DNA of 64,000 nucleotides from Paenibacillus radicis (ex Xue et al. 2023) (lineage in GTDB: Bacteria > Bacillota > Bacilli > Paenibacillales > NBRC-103111): positions 1 to 64,000 of the forward strand of contig NZ_JANQBD010000033.1 of NCBI RefSeq assembly GCF_024722015.1, given 5' to 3'. The translations under genes were made by a program, and so were the position numbers. This document shows, in pieces, positions 30,501 to 39,005 of this stretch. Every line of letters begins with the position of its first letter. The stretch's first letter is position 1. The notes beneath the pieces were generated by a model. It had not been told where the DNA came from, did no database searches, and saw only the letters and a list, made by a program, of their open reading frames with translations.

Positions 30501-32137
30501 GCTACATTTTGATTCCCCGGGTTATACGCTTCGATATTGGACATATTGAGCGTGATATATTTTTCATCCTTGCTGTAAGCCTCCTCCGGAGACATGGCGT
30601 ACACGTAAGTAGGCGCTGCCTTTCCTACCGGAGGCAAGAAGACGAACCCTCCTTTGGAGGACGTATATTCCGCTTTTATTCCCTCATCTTGAATCGTTTC
30701 CACCTTTTGGCTTGTCTCGGGACTTTTGGCCGTAAGCAAGTATTGCTTCACCGTTGGCCAGGCCCTGCCCTTGGCTTTCACCTTGAAGGATACGGAGACG
30801 GTTTCCCCGGGCTTGTATTTGGGCTGGATGCCTTGGCTCGCCTCCTCCGGCGTTGCTTCTTTCCGGAGGGTCAAGTTGGTCGACCTGTAGGGAGTCGTCA
30901 TGGCGTTCCCCTTAGCGTCTCTGACTATACTGCCCCTTTCATCCAGCTGTACAAAATCAAGGCCGCCATCGAGCGTGAGCTCCAGATCGATGTAGGAATG
31001 CTGCATCTGAAATGCCTGAAGATTTTCCACCTCAGCTGTGATGTTGAAAATGCCCTCGTCCTGATAGGCGCTTCCGTCATCGAGAGTGGCAAGCTGCTCC
31101 ACAGGGTCCATATACCGGATGGAGAACACCTTGTCCGGCTGGATAATTTCCCCTAGACCATACACGGTTTCAAAGCTTTTGGCGCCGCCTGAGGCGACTA
31201 TTTTAGGATTCCAGTAGAGGGCCACCGCAGCATCAGCGGTTCCGTAATCATTGGTATCCCGGGTAAAGTCCAGGCTCGGGTTTACCGTGTAATCCCATTT
31301 CGTATTGGCGAGGCCGGCCCAATGTCCGACGATCATATCGTCTACGATGTTGACATTTTTTTCGGAGAAATTGTTGAACCCGTAAGCAATCACATTGGTG
31401 GCCAAAGGATTGGTTAAATCCAGGCTGTCCCTCATCACCCAGTAAGGGGGGAGCTTATACAGCGCCCGCTCCCTCTCCGATATGTTAGGGTCATCCTCGG
31501 GATTATGAACCAGTTTTCTTTCCACTGTGAGAGGCGATTTAAAGGAGGTGCCGATCTGGAAGGCCGGACCGTCATTCCCCCCCACCATCGTATCCAGCAG
31601 CATTCTGCTGCCGACCTGAACATCGGCGCCTGTGCTGTTCAGAACCTCGTATCTTACATTCACGTTGCCGGCATTTTGTTTGTCCGACGAATTTGTGTAG
31701 AGCATCAGAATCTGCTTGATTTTAACTCCCTTGATTGTCCACACCGTTTCAATCTGCTTGGTTCCATCGGTGTTGACCACAATCTGGGGCTGAGTCACCT
31801 CGGAAAAGAAATCGACCGCAAATTTATAAGGATTACCGAAAATATAGTCCGTTCCGTCGATCCGAAAGGTGGTGAAGGACGTCTGCGGATCATCCCCGCC
31901 GAACAGCATATTGACGCCCTTGTCTTTTTTCCTTACAGGCTGTCCTCCCTCCGTACGCATCCCAAAGCGCCCCGATTTATTGTCGACGGTAACTTTGATG
32001 AAGTCGTTGGAAATCGTCGTTACCCCGGACTTCTGTATTTCCTCAGCCAGTGCAGCCACAGGAGCCACGTTCATAAGCAATGATATAAGCATGATATAAA
32101 CCATCCATGCAAAGAGCCTTTTTCTCAAGCTTTTCAT
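24521..32137 (-). CDS. Giant surface protein with Ig-like region and three C-terminal SLH domains
   Basis: A 2538-aa secreted protein. Signal peptide residues 1-32 end in AALAEE. The N-terminal 900 residues are of no recognised family. A charged, helix-prone stretch (about 865-890, EEQDAKDERARQKLAEEKAK) precedes a beta-rich segment (about 940-1280). Fibronectin/Ig-like regions follow, including TVDTIAPVIYISSPG near 1860. A Gly-rich linker (about 2160) leads into a VNGK-type domain and three SLH domains (about 2352-2538: FHDVDDNFWGKNSIDEAA, FNDVVSGDWF). The C-terminal half-module matches that of the 3554-aa protein. The gene follows the 1770-aa protein gene by 36 bases. Function unknown; cell-wall anchored exoprotein. 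Confidence 0.9.
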   Translation of the reverse strand: MKSLRKRLFAWMVYIMLISLLMNVAPVAALAEEIQKSGVTTISNDFIKVTVDNKSGRFGMRTEGGQPVRKKDKGVNMLFGGDDPQTSFTTFRIDGTDYIFGNPYKFAVDFFSEVTQPQIVVNTDGTKQIETVWTIKGVKIKQILMLYTNSSDKQNAGNVNVRYEVLNSTGADVQVGSRMLLDTMVGGNDGPAFQIGTSFKSPLTVERKLVHNPEDDPNISERERALYKLPPYWVMRDSLDLTNPLATNVIAYGFNNFSEKNVNIVDDMIVGHWAGLANTKWDYTVNPSLDFTRDTNDYGTADAAVALYWNPKIVASGGAKSFETVYGLGEIIQPDKVFSIRYMDPVEQLATLDDGSAYQDEGIFNITAEVENLQAFQMQHSYIDLELTLDGGLDFVQLDERGSIVRDAKGNAMTTPYRSTNLTLRKEATPEEASQGIQPKYKPGETVSVSFKVKAKGRAWPTVKQYLLTAKSPETSQKVETIQDEGIKAEYTSSKGGFVFLPPVGKAAPTYVYAMSPEEAYSKDEKYITLNMSNIEAYNPGNQNVAPNFDLFFREVLTGKRYKIPVKDSVIIQATDEGLTGDMRITYRTGDLVDDYGKVLTAGLGPELPLGEYRVEIDFKGGADEEMSAMYSVKTPKSFRVTDNDKARIREAKILTVTKTTLDLRVNALGDVVNPSAKLAEVNRAYPGYNVANIGQLTADVTKFAAFKTGLVAASKAIDPTYDEAGLVDFQNVSAYRIETFQSEDDLKRSKSGGDEMLVEIRGMIKQIGIGDKAEYVVDTKTEPAIINKTVAYKGKDIVFSKGKLEALGMSSDLPFLSTLFVKGDGELTIYNSGFLFYRGEWTLDFYNSFKKTFRLSQEEQDAKDERARQKLAEEKAKKAKDNPEDSTLNGALKWAAGAARERMNPLRQIAIDKVYFNKYSMYATPGFSISGLSLALSDFLLREDGVSFAGTLNLKVLEPEVKDVLFNQKGFVGVDAALKFNLDKDMGLLSSQNKKTGEKDDKGKEKVIKGAGTTGDVSGEFNVTHYTQKMPGISNKYGMKFQAELKNIATISAELGFKQVTDGRVLPDVIAFGAEDMDPGILITGATYLTGVRGSIRELADTIAGGSSSVPLTIGAGVDIKFGLPPATFYGSIDLLLKMTGIRLEGKLDYSPSPTSKRVEMLTMALIEAQWSTPWFVMAEAELDVFGWNVIIGNAQIFIGQNLEKNRIDFKGFVGAKVQIPSKVPIVGGIPVGSVFMGLDNDKIWGGVGIGIGFIMIQVGITYYWSGDLEFGTSGEGLPEGLAYLQLQSQDDRPKLVVIGEGIQPVATSKVWAENQLHEIQYRSAGDGVSILDNGSMDVGIGGITVSNGGKNHVLPMGSVTGNGLLEVEYFDQKAPELTLRDNTRGTQYPVVFYEAGAASASSGTVAEKGHLPGYTQFIQGSPSEGTTGRRKAYVAIPKEVIKGGNWTLYANQTVETKLLNVPLPSTLEEIKLTADTSDSKLFKASWNVGNAKNGDTVSLYLSKDAITGEMATAKDSNGQTVQVPAVGNPGVLIAKDVPVDSTGTGSKVIDVSQVPLLGGMEDIRGLISQGDYYLRAELHSVAGFSTKTSAEKFRIVDPLAPEQVSQVKIVPVGNGYFDLSFKPGNGKPEQKGYPQSYYIDALQESAGGKLSAYPKFGGITLEGEELQKYWNEASGQYEHIRVGGWNAVSSSSQVNHDSLSENSAGMPLKYTGLETGNEYVIGVTAAVKPPKSMDQHENWHRSDRVDSVKTLLPVPSKPKLSSPTGKMGAEGKSMTVLTANTAQRIELVSDQQDVEVEAIYSEGSIASVELSGQGSGSSGVLNLSGFTTDGTYGVELWAKNKHTGDFSVTMLYLTVDTIAPVIYISSPGTGDRTSNGSIAVSGTTSNDAELTVNGTRITVQPDGTFAGTVPVASKEPRVKLNFVVVDGAGNRNEAVVDVTNDGFKAPVALVLRKPSNMAVGESKKVEALLRYPNGKDAAGKVSYREVLVPREDLNKLSFSSYLGEAVEVGEDGTLKALKSGSSIVSASYNVSEDTAISSMTVVKVPDLLEALSAVSNPIDNTTGKTRLSVTNTGNMNGAELVYKVGANAPKMYDDLSGWTVLPSNMIISALSGDYVVVAKRSVEDKRALGTSSRITAQVWTPVNSGGTGGNTGGGGGGFGGGSTPATSTVNGKQVAGQQSDGVLTIALTGKELNAGENRIVANDTSAHTFIFNLDKNLKEDQAILIDTSLASVLLSANSLLSGADGYQVKIAKNSESEVQSLKDLAAGMSARMLGQGVAFKLPSKFDRYVTVKIPVPSDVAAGEIRAVVLKESNGNWTTIPWKLNMSGDKAYVEANLTGNGSIAFIGSETSFHDVDDNFWGKNSIDEAASKLLMVGRDKGIFAPDNQVTRAEFATVLLRTAGLMNKEASAQFNDVVSGDWFSRSVAIAAEKGIVNGYEDNTFRPGQELSRLQAMVMAGRLMDYAGVANRISDEEVKEILSSFADGSALPEWAARDVAISVKNDVILGTDAGLDAAGVLTRAQSAAIAIRLEKLLAPR

Positions 32138-32173
32138 AATTGTTGTTACTGCCTCCTTAGCCTATCCTAGGAT

Positions 32174-35100
32174 TTATCGACCCATGTTTCCTATGAAGAA
32201 TGTGGTATACTCCCTCTCTCTTTCCTGCGTTCTGACAATGAGGGTATACCAGCCCGTTTTAGGAAACTCGACGGTGAAGGATTTCTTTAGAAGCTCCTCC
32301 AGGGATAGACCCTGCGCGACATATTTCATCTGACCTTCCCGGTAAAGTCCGCTTTGGTAGTACACATCGTAGGTTCCCCGCTCGTTCACCAGCGTCTCTC
32401 CGGCTACATTCATCAGATTGTACCTGGATATTTTGAAGTTCACGACATTCGTGTCAAACAGCACCTTCTCCGATTGGCTTGCGGAAATCAGAAGATCATT
32501 CCCCATAATCATGAGGCCGTCGCCAGGCAACACGTATACTTTCTGCTCGGCCGTGGATACGTTGCCCGCTTCATCCCTGGCCGTATAAGTCACGGTTTGT
32601 CCGCCGATCTTGAGTAAATCCAAAGCGCTGACCTCCACGGCAATGTTGCCCGGCTTGGACCGGTCATCAGTCACAGTGAAGCCTCCAAGGTCGGTTAAAG
32701 CGTTGAAATTTGGTTTATTCCGCTCGACAAAAGCAATCGGCTTGTTCAGAGTAATGACGGGAGGCTTGTTGTCAAGTCCTTGTACAACGATTGGCAGCTT
32801 GTTGACGTTGCCTAGAGAATCGCTGATCGCCAGGGTAGTCTCACCATTCGCCGCGTAAATTTTGGAATAGCTGTAGTTTCCGTTTGCATCGCTAAGCAGG
32901 TTGGTGTAATCTCCGTTGCCGTCCTTTGCCGGAGCGCTTCCCAGGAACACCTGGTTAGGAGCTTGCACACGCCCGGATAAGGTGATCTTCATCTTGCCTT
33001 TGGCAACTTTAACGCCATCGATAACTACGATGCGATCGCTCTGCAGTAGATTTCCGTCATCATCCACAAACTCGTACTTGATGCTGTCGGGATCGGGCAA
33101 GTAAGGAATAATGGTAGAAACTTCATCACTTAAGACTGCCGAATTGCCTGCATCGTCGGCTATCGTAAATTTCGCTGCTCCGTTTTGATAAAGAACCGTG
33201 CCGTTTGTGCCTCTTACAATCTGGAAATTTTTAGCCGCAGGATCCGGCTTCTCGACAATCAGCACAACCCCCTGGGACAACAGAATTTGGCCGTTTCCGT
33301 CTTGAATCGTTTTGAACGTTTTGCCTCCGTTTTCTCCGTAGGCAAAAGTACGTACGATTCTCGCTTCCGGCGGGGTTTTATCTATGTTGTAAACCGATGC
33401 CGTGACGGATCCCGCGTTGCCTGCCTCATCCTCAAACATAAATGTAAAACTTCCGTTCTCGTTAAAGGTGTAAGCGAATCTTCCTTCATTGTTTAGCACT
33501 TTTACATGCTTGGATGTTTCCAGCCTTGCAATGACATGGCTATTGGTACTTGCTGTCATAGAATATTCAATGCTTCCTTCAGGAGGCAAAGAGTCCAGAT
33601 TGTCCACTACCACCAAGAGCGTATCCGCTCTTTTGCTGTCTGTCAGGTCCGACAGATCGAAGGAGTAAACTCCGTTCTGGGCGATGCTGAATTTGTTGCC
33701 CTTGATCCGGGTAGGGTCAGCCGGGTTGAGTCCTGCTGACGGCACCGCTTTTATGCCTGCCGGAACCTTCAACTCCAGAACAAAATTTTCCGGCTTCACA
33801 GGACGTAATGTGCTGTGTGATGCAATTGCATATATCGGCTCATCGATGGAAACGGAACCCGCATTCAAGCTTACAGCCGGGCTTTCCGCGCCTCCCGGGC
33901 TTATGAACTTGGCTTTGAGGAGGAAATGGTCGGGATTTCGGTCCTTAAGCCCCCCTACTTCGATAAAATTGGAGTAAGGAAGCCATCTGCCCCAGGAGTT
34001 CCCTCCGTCTGTAGAGATGGAGTATCTGTAGCCTGCCTTCATGGGATTTTCCAGGTTCAGCCTTACGACCGCCGTATACCCATTGCCGACATCCTCGTAC
34101 ATATAAAGCAGATCCGAATTCGAAGCAACAGGAACATCCGCTGCCGGTTTTCGAGATACCTTGAATGCTCCCGTATGAGCTACGGCGCTGTTGCCTACTG
34201 CATCCTCGCCAAGCACGTAAAGCACAAAGTCGGCTGTTTCGCCCGGAGACAAGCGCGAAGAATCAATCGTCACCGCTCCATCCCCCGGAAGCTCCACCCA
34301 GCCGCCGGAGTCCTTCGTTGGCGCCTGAATATCCGATCTTAACCATTGGTATTTCTTTAACGCCACGCCGCTTAGCCGATCGCTTACGGTCACGACAACA
34401 CTTTGCTGTTCCAAGGGATAAGAGACGCCGTTTTTGCTAAACGTGATTTGCGGAGCTTCGTTGTCCGCCAGGTATTGTTTGGAATACGTATAGTACCTTT
34501 CTACGCCCGCTTCCTTGACCTTAACATAAACGCCATAAGTCCCGTTGATTCTGGGATCGGCGGCTATTACATACATGCCGTTCCCGCCCCCGTAGACGGC
34601 ATTGCTCACAGTGCCGTAAACGGAACCGCTCACCGTACCGTAAACGGACTGGGCGACGGAAGGATAATCGGCGGGAGGAGTCGAAGATCCCGTCACGGCG
34701 TACCTGACGCTCTCTACATTGATTCCGTTAATCGTGAAGCGGACCTCAGGGCTCTTCATGTATTTGCCGTTCGTTTCCGGATAGAAGGCAGTGGTAACCT
34801 TCACCGAGGAATCTACAGTTACAGAGACGCTCATCTTTTCAATGGTCTGATTGCCCGCCTTGTCCACTGCCTTCACAGCCAATTGATAGGTTCCATCCTC
34901 CGGTACATGATTGAAGGTCGTGATTTCACCGCTTGCCGGGAAATCCAGCCAGTCTATTTCTTGCGGTTCCGTCCCCTGCTTGACCCATTGGAATTGCTTG
35001 GTTCCGACGCCGCTGTGCTCATCGGTAACGGTCACCTGCACCTTAACCTCCGGCGTGTTATTCCCGCTGAGCGCTCCAAAGTCGACTTTCGGCTTTTTGT

Positions 35101-37486
35101 TGTCCAAAAGCAGCGTCGCTTTTTCATACGTCCAGTTGGAATCGTCTTTCTTGAAGTCGTCAATCGGCCATTCCGAATAATTTCCTACCTGTACCAGCGC
35201 CTTGTCCTCGGCATATTTTTCGGCATCCGCATCGGAAGCGCCAGAATTATTCGCTTTGTATTCGGCAATCCAGCCGTTGAAAACCGATACGTTAGCCGTC
35301 TTGAATGTTTTCATTTTGCTGTATTGCATCAGCTCTCTTGCCGCATCCCAGGTCATGTCCGCCGTCCAGGTATGAAGATACCAGGCTCCGCTGTTCTCTG
35401 CTGCTATTGCGGCTGCCGGAGGATCGATAATGTTCGTTTTATTGTTGGCCACTTTCAACGTTACGGAATTGCCGGGGTACAATTCTTCCCCGGGTTGATT
35501 GGCCGTCAAGGAATACCGCTTGATTGCCGCGTAGTGGTCCCCTTCCTTCCCTGTGAACGGATCGGCTGAGCTCTGATTCCACGTATAGTACACCAACCCC
35601 ACCTCCGGTGATTGCCCAGGCTGTGCTCCTGTCATGTTGCCGGGACGGTAAATGCCTTTGCTGGGCCGTTTAGCGACACTTTGATCCGGATCAAGGGCAG
35701 GCACCTTAATGTCCGGGTCCGTGGCATCGATGGTTACTTTTCCGGATTTTCCATATACGGCATTGGTAGCTCCTCCCGAAGCATACTGGAAGCTAGTCAC
35801 GGGCAGCGTATTGTCAATGGATAGTTTTGACAAGTCGATCTTGGTAAGAGGTATCGCCTTGGACGGGTCCGGGGAAGGAGCTTTGTCCATGTTGGCCTTA
35901 TCCATCAGCAGGTTGCCCGCGTAATCCTGAATGACCCCTGTATCTGTCCCTTTTGCTTCATGGGTCAACGCGATCACTTTTAACAGCGGGGTTTCCACAT
36001 TCAGACCGGGAGGAATGGTCATTTTAAATTTCCATAGTTTCGTGTTCGGTCCCGTATTTTCCTGAGCGGCGTATTTGGCCTTCATTCCATTATTGAATAA
36101 AAGATACAGTCCGTTCTCGTCTGACAAATCCTCATTAAGTATGGTCTCTTTGGTAAGCTCTACGGTAAATTCGATCTCTTTCCCTTCATTTAAAACAAGT
36201 CCCGTAGGAATTTCCGGTGTGATGCCGTTACCGGTCAAATTATATTGGGGAGGCACGGCGTCCGGGATAATAGCGTAGCCTTTGTTGCCAGCAGCGGCAT
36301 AATCAAACGGATTGACCACTTTATTGCTTAGTAAATCCGCACTTTCAGCGCTCGCTTTCATGAAGCCCGATATATCGAGCGGATTTCCCGCCGCATCGTA
36401 ATAACCTGCTCCCTGCAGCCTTTCCTTCATGCTGTATTGGTTCTGCGATTTGGTTTCCAGCTCTCCGCCGTTACCAATCGGAATATTGCCGGAATGATGA
36501 TAATCCGCGACCTTGTATGTATAGGGAATCTTCTCGATAAATTTTAATTTGCTAATATTCCTCTCACTCGGGTCGTTCTTGATAGAATTATCATAGAAGC
36601 CCACGGGCAAGCTCATACCCTGCGGTGTGTTGTCGGTAGGCAGACCGATGCCGGGCGGTACCGTGTACAGCAAGTGCTTATCAAATAGATTTTCAATATT
36701 GAAGCCGGTTGCTCTTACGGGCTTGCTGAAGTTGTATTGAAGCTGAATGGACTTGTCCTTTTTCAAAAACAACTGCTTCTGCCCTGCCTTGTTAACTCTT
36801 TCCACACCGTCGGACGTAAACGTATAATTCGTAATTGTAGGCGGCTCGATATCGGCAAAATACAAGCGAAGACCGTCTACGGTTGTACTGTTGCCCCTCG
36901 TCTCCGTTTCAATCGAAATCTCATCGTTTGGCCCGAAGCTTATCCAATCGGAATCTAAATCATATTTGTCAGATTCGCTTGGCGTAGAGTGCTCATACCA
37001 AATATCTTTACCGTTAAGATAGAGATGAATATAAGCGCCATGATCGCTTGAGCTGTTCAATCTCTGGACTTTAAGCAGAAATTTTGCTTTGCGGCCTTCC
37101 GCCAGCCGTTTCAGTTCCGGATTTTGGGCAATTTTTATTGTCCCCTTGAAGGTGCTCGTATGATTAATATCTTTAGTCGTAAATCCGGAATCCTGACAGT
37201 CAGTGATTTTGTCGCCACCAACCTCAACGGTTACACCCGGATTATCTCTACATAGAAAAAACATATAAAAAAAATTCGGGTCGTTCTCACTTAAATCAAA
37301 ACTCCTCTTCCATGTAGGCATATCACCGCGGTTAACAATTTTGAACATTTGGTTCACGCGAACGTCTACATATTGCGGTTGCGGGTCCGCTTTCGCCACA
37401 TTAATGGATACATGCGAAAGCAGCGTCGTCATCAACATACACGCCACCAGCAAGATTGAAATTCGTTTTCCGATCCGTTGATTCAC
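32174..37486 (-). CDS. Giant secreted protein with repeated Ig-like domains, no SLH
   Basis: A 1770-aa protein with a signal peptide (residues 1-34, ending VAKADPQ). The start is GTG at 37486, seven bases after AGGAGGTTAAAGC. A first domain (about 35-215) looks like a galactose-binding-type beta sandwich. The rest holds several Ig-like segments with patterns such as AVDKAGNQTIEKMSV, DEAGNAGSVTASVYNIDKTPPE and YTARDEAGNVSTAEQKVYV, typical of extracellular stalks. A short YGTVS repeat lies near residues 945-965. It has no SLH, LPXTG or membrane anchor, so it may be released or bind one of its two SLH partners encoded downstream. First gene of the probable operon. Function unknown. Confidence 0.88.
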   Translation of the reverse strand: MNQRIGKRISILLVACMLMTTLLSHVSINVAKADPQPQYVDVRVNQMFKIVNRGDMPTWKRSFDLSENDPNFFYMFFLCRDNPGVTVEVGGDKITDCQDSGFTTKDINHTSTFKGTIKIAQNPELKRLAEGRKAKFLLKVQRLNSSSDHGAYIHLYLNGKDIWYEHSTPSESDKYDLDSDWISFGPNDEISIETETRGNSTTVDGLRLYFADIEPPTITNYTFTSDGVERVNKAGQKQLFLKKDKSIQLQYNFSKPVRATGFNIENLFDKHLLYTVPPGIGLPTDNTPQGMSLPVGFYDNSIKNDPSERNISKLKFIEKIPYTYKVADYHHSGNIPIGNGGELETKSQNQYSMKERLQGAGYYDAAGNPLDISGFMKASAESADLLSNKVVNPFDYAAAGNKGYAIIPDAVPPQYNLTGNGITPEIPTGLVLNEGKEIEFTVELTKETILNEDLSDENGLYLLFNNGMKAKYAAQENTGPNTKLWKFKMTIPPGLNVETPLLKVIALTHEAKGTDTGVIQDYAGNLLMDKANMDKAPSPDPSKAIPLTKIDLSKLSIDNTLPVTSFQYASGGATNAVYGKSGKVTIDATDPDIKVPALDPDQSVAKRPSKGIYRPGNMTGAQPGQSPEVGLVYYTWNQSSADPFTGKEGDHYAAIKRYSLTANQPGEELYPGNSVTLKVANNKTNIIDPPAAAIAAENSGAWYLHTWTADMTWDAARELMQYSKMKTFKTANVSVFNGWIAEYKANNSGASDADAEKYAEDKALVQVGNYSEWPIDDFKKDDSNWTYEKATLLLDNKKPKVDFGALSGNNTPEVKVQVTVTDEHSGVGTKQFQWVKQGTEPQEIDWLDFPASGEITTFNHVPEDGTYQLAVKAVDKAGNQTIEKMSVSVTVDSSVKVTTAFYPETNGKYMKSPEVRFTINGINVESVRYAVTGSSTPPADYPSVAQSVYGTVSGSVYGTVSNAVYGGGNGMYVIAADPRINGTYGVYVKVKEAGVERYYTYSKQYLADNEAPQITFSKNGVSYPLEQQSVVVTVSDRLSGVALKKYQWLRSDIQAPTKDSGGWVELPGDGAVTIDSSRLSPGETADFVLYVLGEDAVGNSAVAHTGAFKVSRKPAADVPVASNSDLLYMYEDVGNGYTAVVRLNLENPMKAGYRYSISTDGGNSWGRWLPYSNFIEVGGLKDRNPDHFLLKAKFISPGGAESPAVSLNAGSVSIDEPIYAIASHSTLRPVKPENFVLELKVPAGIKAVPSAGLNPADPTRIKGNKFSIAQNGVYSFDLSDLTDSKRADTLLVVVDNLDSLPPEGSIEYSMTASTNSHVIARLETSKHVKVLNNEGRFAYTFNENGSFTFMFEDEAGNAGSVTASVYNIDKTPPEARIVRTFAYGENGGKTFKTIQDGNGQILLSQGVVLIVEKPDPAAKNFQIVRGTNGTVLYQNGAAKFTIADDAGNSAVLSDEVSTIIPYLPDPDSIKYEFVDDDGNLLQSDRIVVIDGVKVAKGKMKITLSGRVQAPNQVFLGSAPAKDGNGDYTNLLSDANGNYSYSKIYAANGETTLAISDSLGNVNKLPIVVQGLDNKPPVITLNKPIAFVERNKPNFNALTDLGGFTVTDDRSKPGNIAVEVSALDLLKIGGQTVTYTARDEAGNVSTAEQKVYVLPGDGLMIMGNDLLISASQSEKVLFDTNVVNFKISRYNLMNVAGETLVNERGTYDVYYQSGLYREGQMKYVAQGLSLEELLKKSFTVEFPKTGWYTLIVRTQEREREYTTFFIGNMGR

Positions 37487-37626
37487 GCTTTAACCTCCTG
37501 ATTGTATTGGGCTGACCCGGAATGAATGATCCGTTATCACCCGATGGATTGCGTATTGACAACAAGATGAACTGCTTGCGAAAGGAGACTGAAAAGGTCC
37601 CCGCAGCGCTCTCTTATGTTTCGGTG

Positions 37627-37686
37627 TCACCCGTCCGTTGCCATCAGCTTCGCCATTTTCCCCAAATCTTTACCGAGTTTCTTCAT
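37627..37686 (-). CDS. Possible 19-aa cationic peptide
   Basis: ATG at 37686 opens a 19-codon frame (MKKLGKDLGKMAKLMATDG) preceded by AAGGAG eleven bases upstream. The peptide has six Lys residues spaced as in an amphipathic helix. It lies between a protease pseudogene and the giant-protein operon. It may be a chance frame or a decayed gene start. There is no homology evidence. Confidence 0.25.
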   Translation of the reverse strand: MKKLGKDLGKMAKLMATDG

Positions 37687-37730
37687 TCTCTAATCCACTC
37701 CTTGTCTGCTGTACAAATCCTGTCTACACG

Positions 37731-38180
37731 CTAATGTTCATCTTGCTCCAGCACCTGCATCACCGCTTGCGAGTCTACTGCCAGATGAATGCCGTTCATC
37801 GTGCGCAGAGAGCCGGAAAGAATCCCGGCCGCAAACCCAAACGAATCCATCAAAGGCCCGCCGGACATGCCGCTCACCAACTGTATAGATACTAGCTTGC
37901 GATCCCTTCCGTTAATCACGGCGCGGGGAGCGTTCACAATGCCTTCCGAACTGTACCGTCCGAACGGATCAAAAAAAACAGTACCCACATCTTTTACAGT
38001 GCCTTCGGAACGAAATACCCGGACATACGATATTGCTTGTTCCACAGAGGCATATAGGCTTCATACAGGCTTCTCCCGTCATGCTTGTCCGGAGGGTCTG
38101 CTTGCGTAATGGAAAACCCGCCAAGAAACAGGAACAAATGCCAAGAGCGCCAACATCATCGCTCTGCCAGTTTGTTTCAT
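37731..38180 (-). pseudogene. Decayed trypsin-like serine protease (paralogue of 39006-39692)
   Basis: Fragments in different minus-strand frames match the intact protease next door. ATG at 38180 begins MKQTGRAMM; a second frame reads FLFLGGFSITQADPP (compare YLFLNHFSLTGADPP); a third reads ISYVRVFRSEGTVKDVGT, then jumps directly to SSEGIVNAPRAVINGRDRK. The middle, including the catalytic His (AYHVVN) and Asp, is deleted, while the Ser loop GMSGGP and the C-terminus LSGSLRTMN are kept. Two frameshifts plus the internal deletion mean no active enzyme can be made. A remnant of tandem duplication. Confidence 0.85.
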
Positions 38181-38787
38181 TTCGACATCTCCTTTGTGAC
38201 TTTAGTCGCAGGACTTTTGATAATACCTAACCCATTATACATAACGGTTCTCTCAAAATTCTCACAAAAAGTCGAAAGCTGACAGAACGTAGATAGACAT
38301 CGTTCGACAATGCGTTTCCAGTTTTATGGGCTCCATAACGAGTTTGAACGGAATGTTATTGTAGATCGCGTTATAATGGGAATGACAGAAAGGGCATGAC
38401 AAGGAAAGGGTAACGGCCGCAGTTGCTTCAGTTAAGATAACATCAATAAGATGCTGATCGTATCGGAAGAGAAGGCAGCAATTGCCCGGGAGATATTTAT
38501 ATTAGGGAAGAAGGGCGCGGGTGGAGAAACGGATAACAGAAAGACGGTTTTCATAAAGCTATCATTTCAACTGAATTTTGGGAGACGGTGCAGAGTATAC
38601 GTGTATGAGCTTGCATAGCGCTTTTTCCCAGATGTTGATAAAACGATCATCACATTTGCAAAACATACTATTCCCTAGCTGAATCTGAGCTCCTCATTAT
38701 CGATCAATAACCGAATTCACCTGCATTACCGTGTTGCAGATTTTCTCTCGAATCTCCCCGTTCCTCCACTTGTTAAGCCCTTGTTAT
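38181..38787. other. Intergenic region, no supported gene
   Basis: I see no supported gene, tRNA or repeat here. A 55-codon plus-strand frame at 38451-38618 begins MLIVSEEKAAIAREI, faintly like the Toprim start of topoisomerase III, but has no ribosome binding site and stops early. The upstream control region of the pseudogene lies at its left end. Confidence 0.5.
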
Positions 38788-38970
38788 TTAACGTTGCTTC
38801 ATAGTCTTCTGATCAGCATAGAAATCGACAATCCAGGTCTCAATCCAATGTTTATCTTGCAACTCATCAACTTGATATATATAAGCCTCGGCTTTTTGCG
38901 GTGCTGAGAATACTGCTGCTATCGTTTCATGCGTTTTATCCATTCGCCTTTTTACAATGTAGACATTCAT
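38788..38970 (-). CDS. Small hypothetical protein (60 aa)
   Basis: The frame reads MNVYIVKRRMDKTHETIAAV, continues FSAPQKAEAYIYQVDEL and ends in EDKQKTMKQR-like basic residues (exactly DQKTMKQR). The pattern of a short beta strand, a basic turn and a helix after FSAPQKAEAY resembles small DUF-type proteins that begin with xVYIL and then have VFSSxEKAE. AAAGGGATAAACTTTG precedes the ATG at 38970; a TTG one codon earlier is also possible. It lies 35 bases upstream of nothing on its own strand except the pseudogene, and just downstream of the intact protease gene (stop at 39006), with which it may be co-transcribed. Function unknown. Confidence 0.55.
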   Translation of the reverse strand: MNVYIVKRRMDKTHETIAAVFSAPQKAEAYIYQVDELQDKHWIETWIVDFYADQKTMKQR

Positions 38971-39005
38971 CAAAGTTTATCCCTTTCCCCTCATTTATTA
39001 GTTTT

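Noticed and set aside
37522..37895. Plus-strand frames in front of the giant operon
   Set aside because: They overlap the minus-strand protease pseudogene or leader region and lack ribosome binding sites.
38451..38618. Possible remnant of topoisomerase III (Toprim start MLIVSEEKAAIAREI)
   Set aside because: The similarity is only a few residues, there is no ribosome binding site and the frame ends after 55 codons. Kept as a curiosity.
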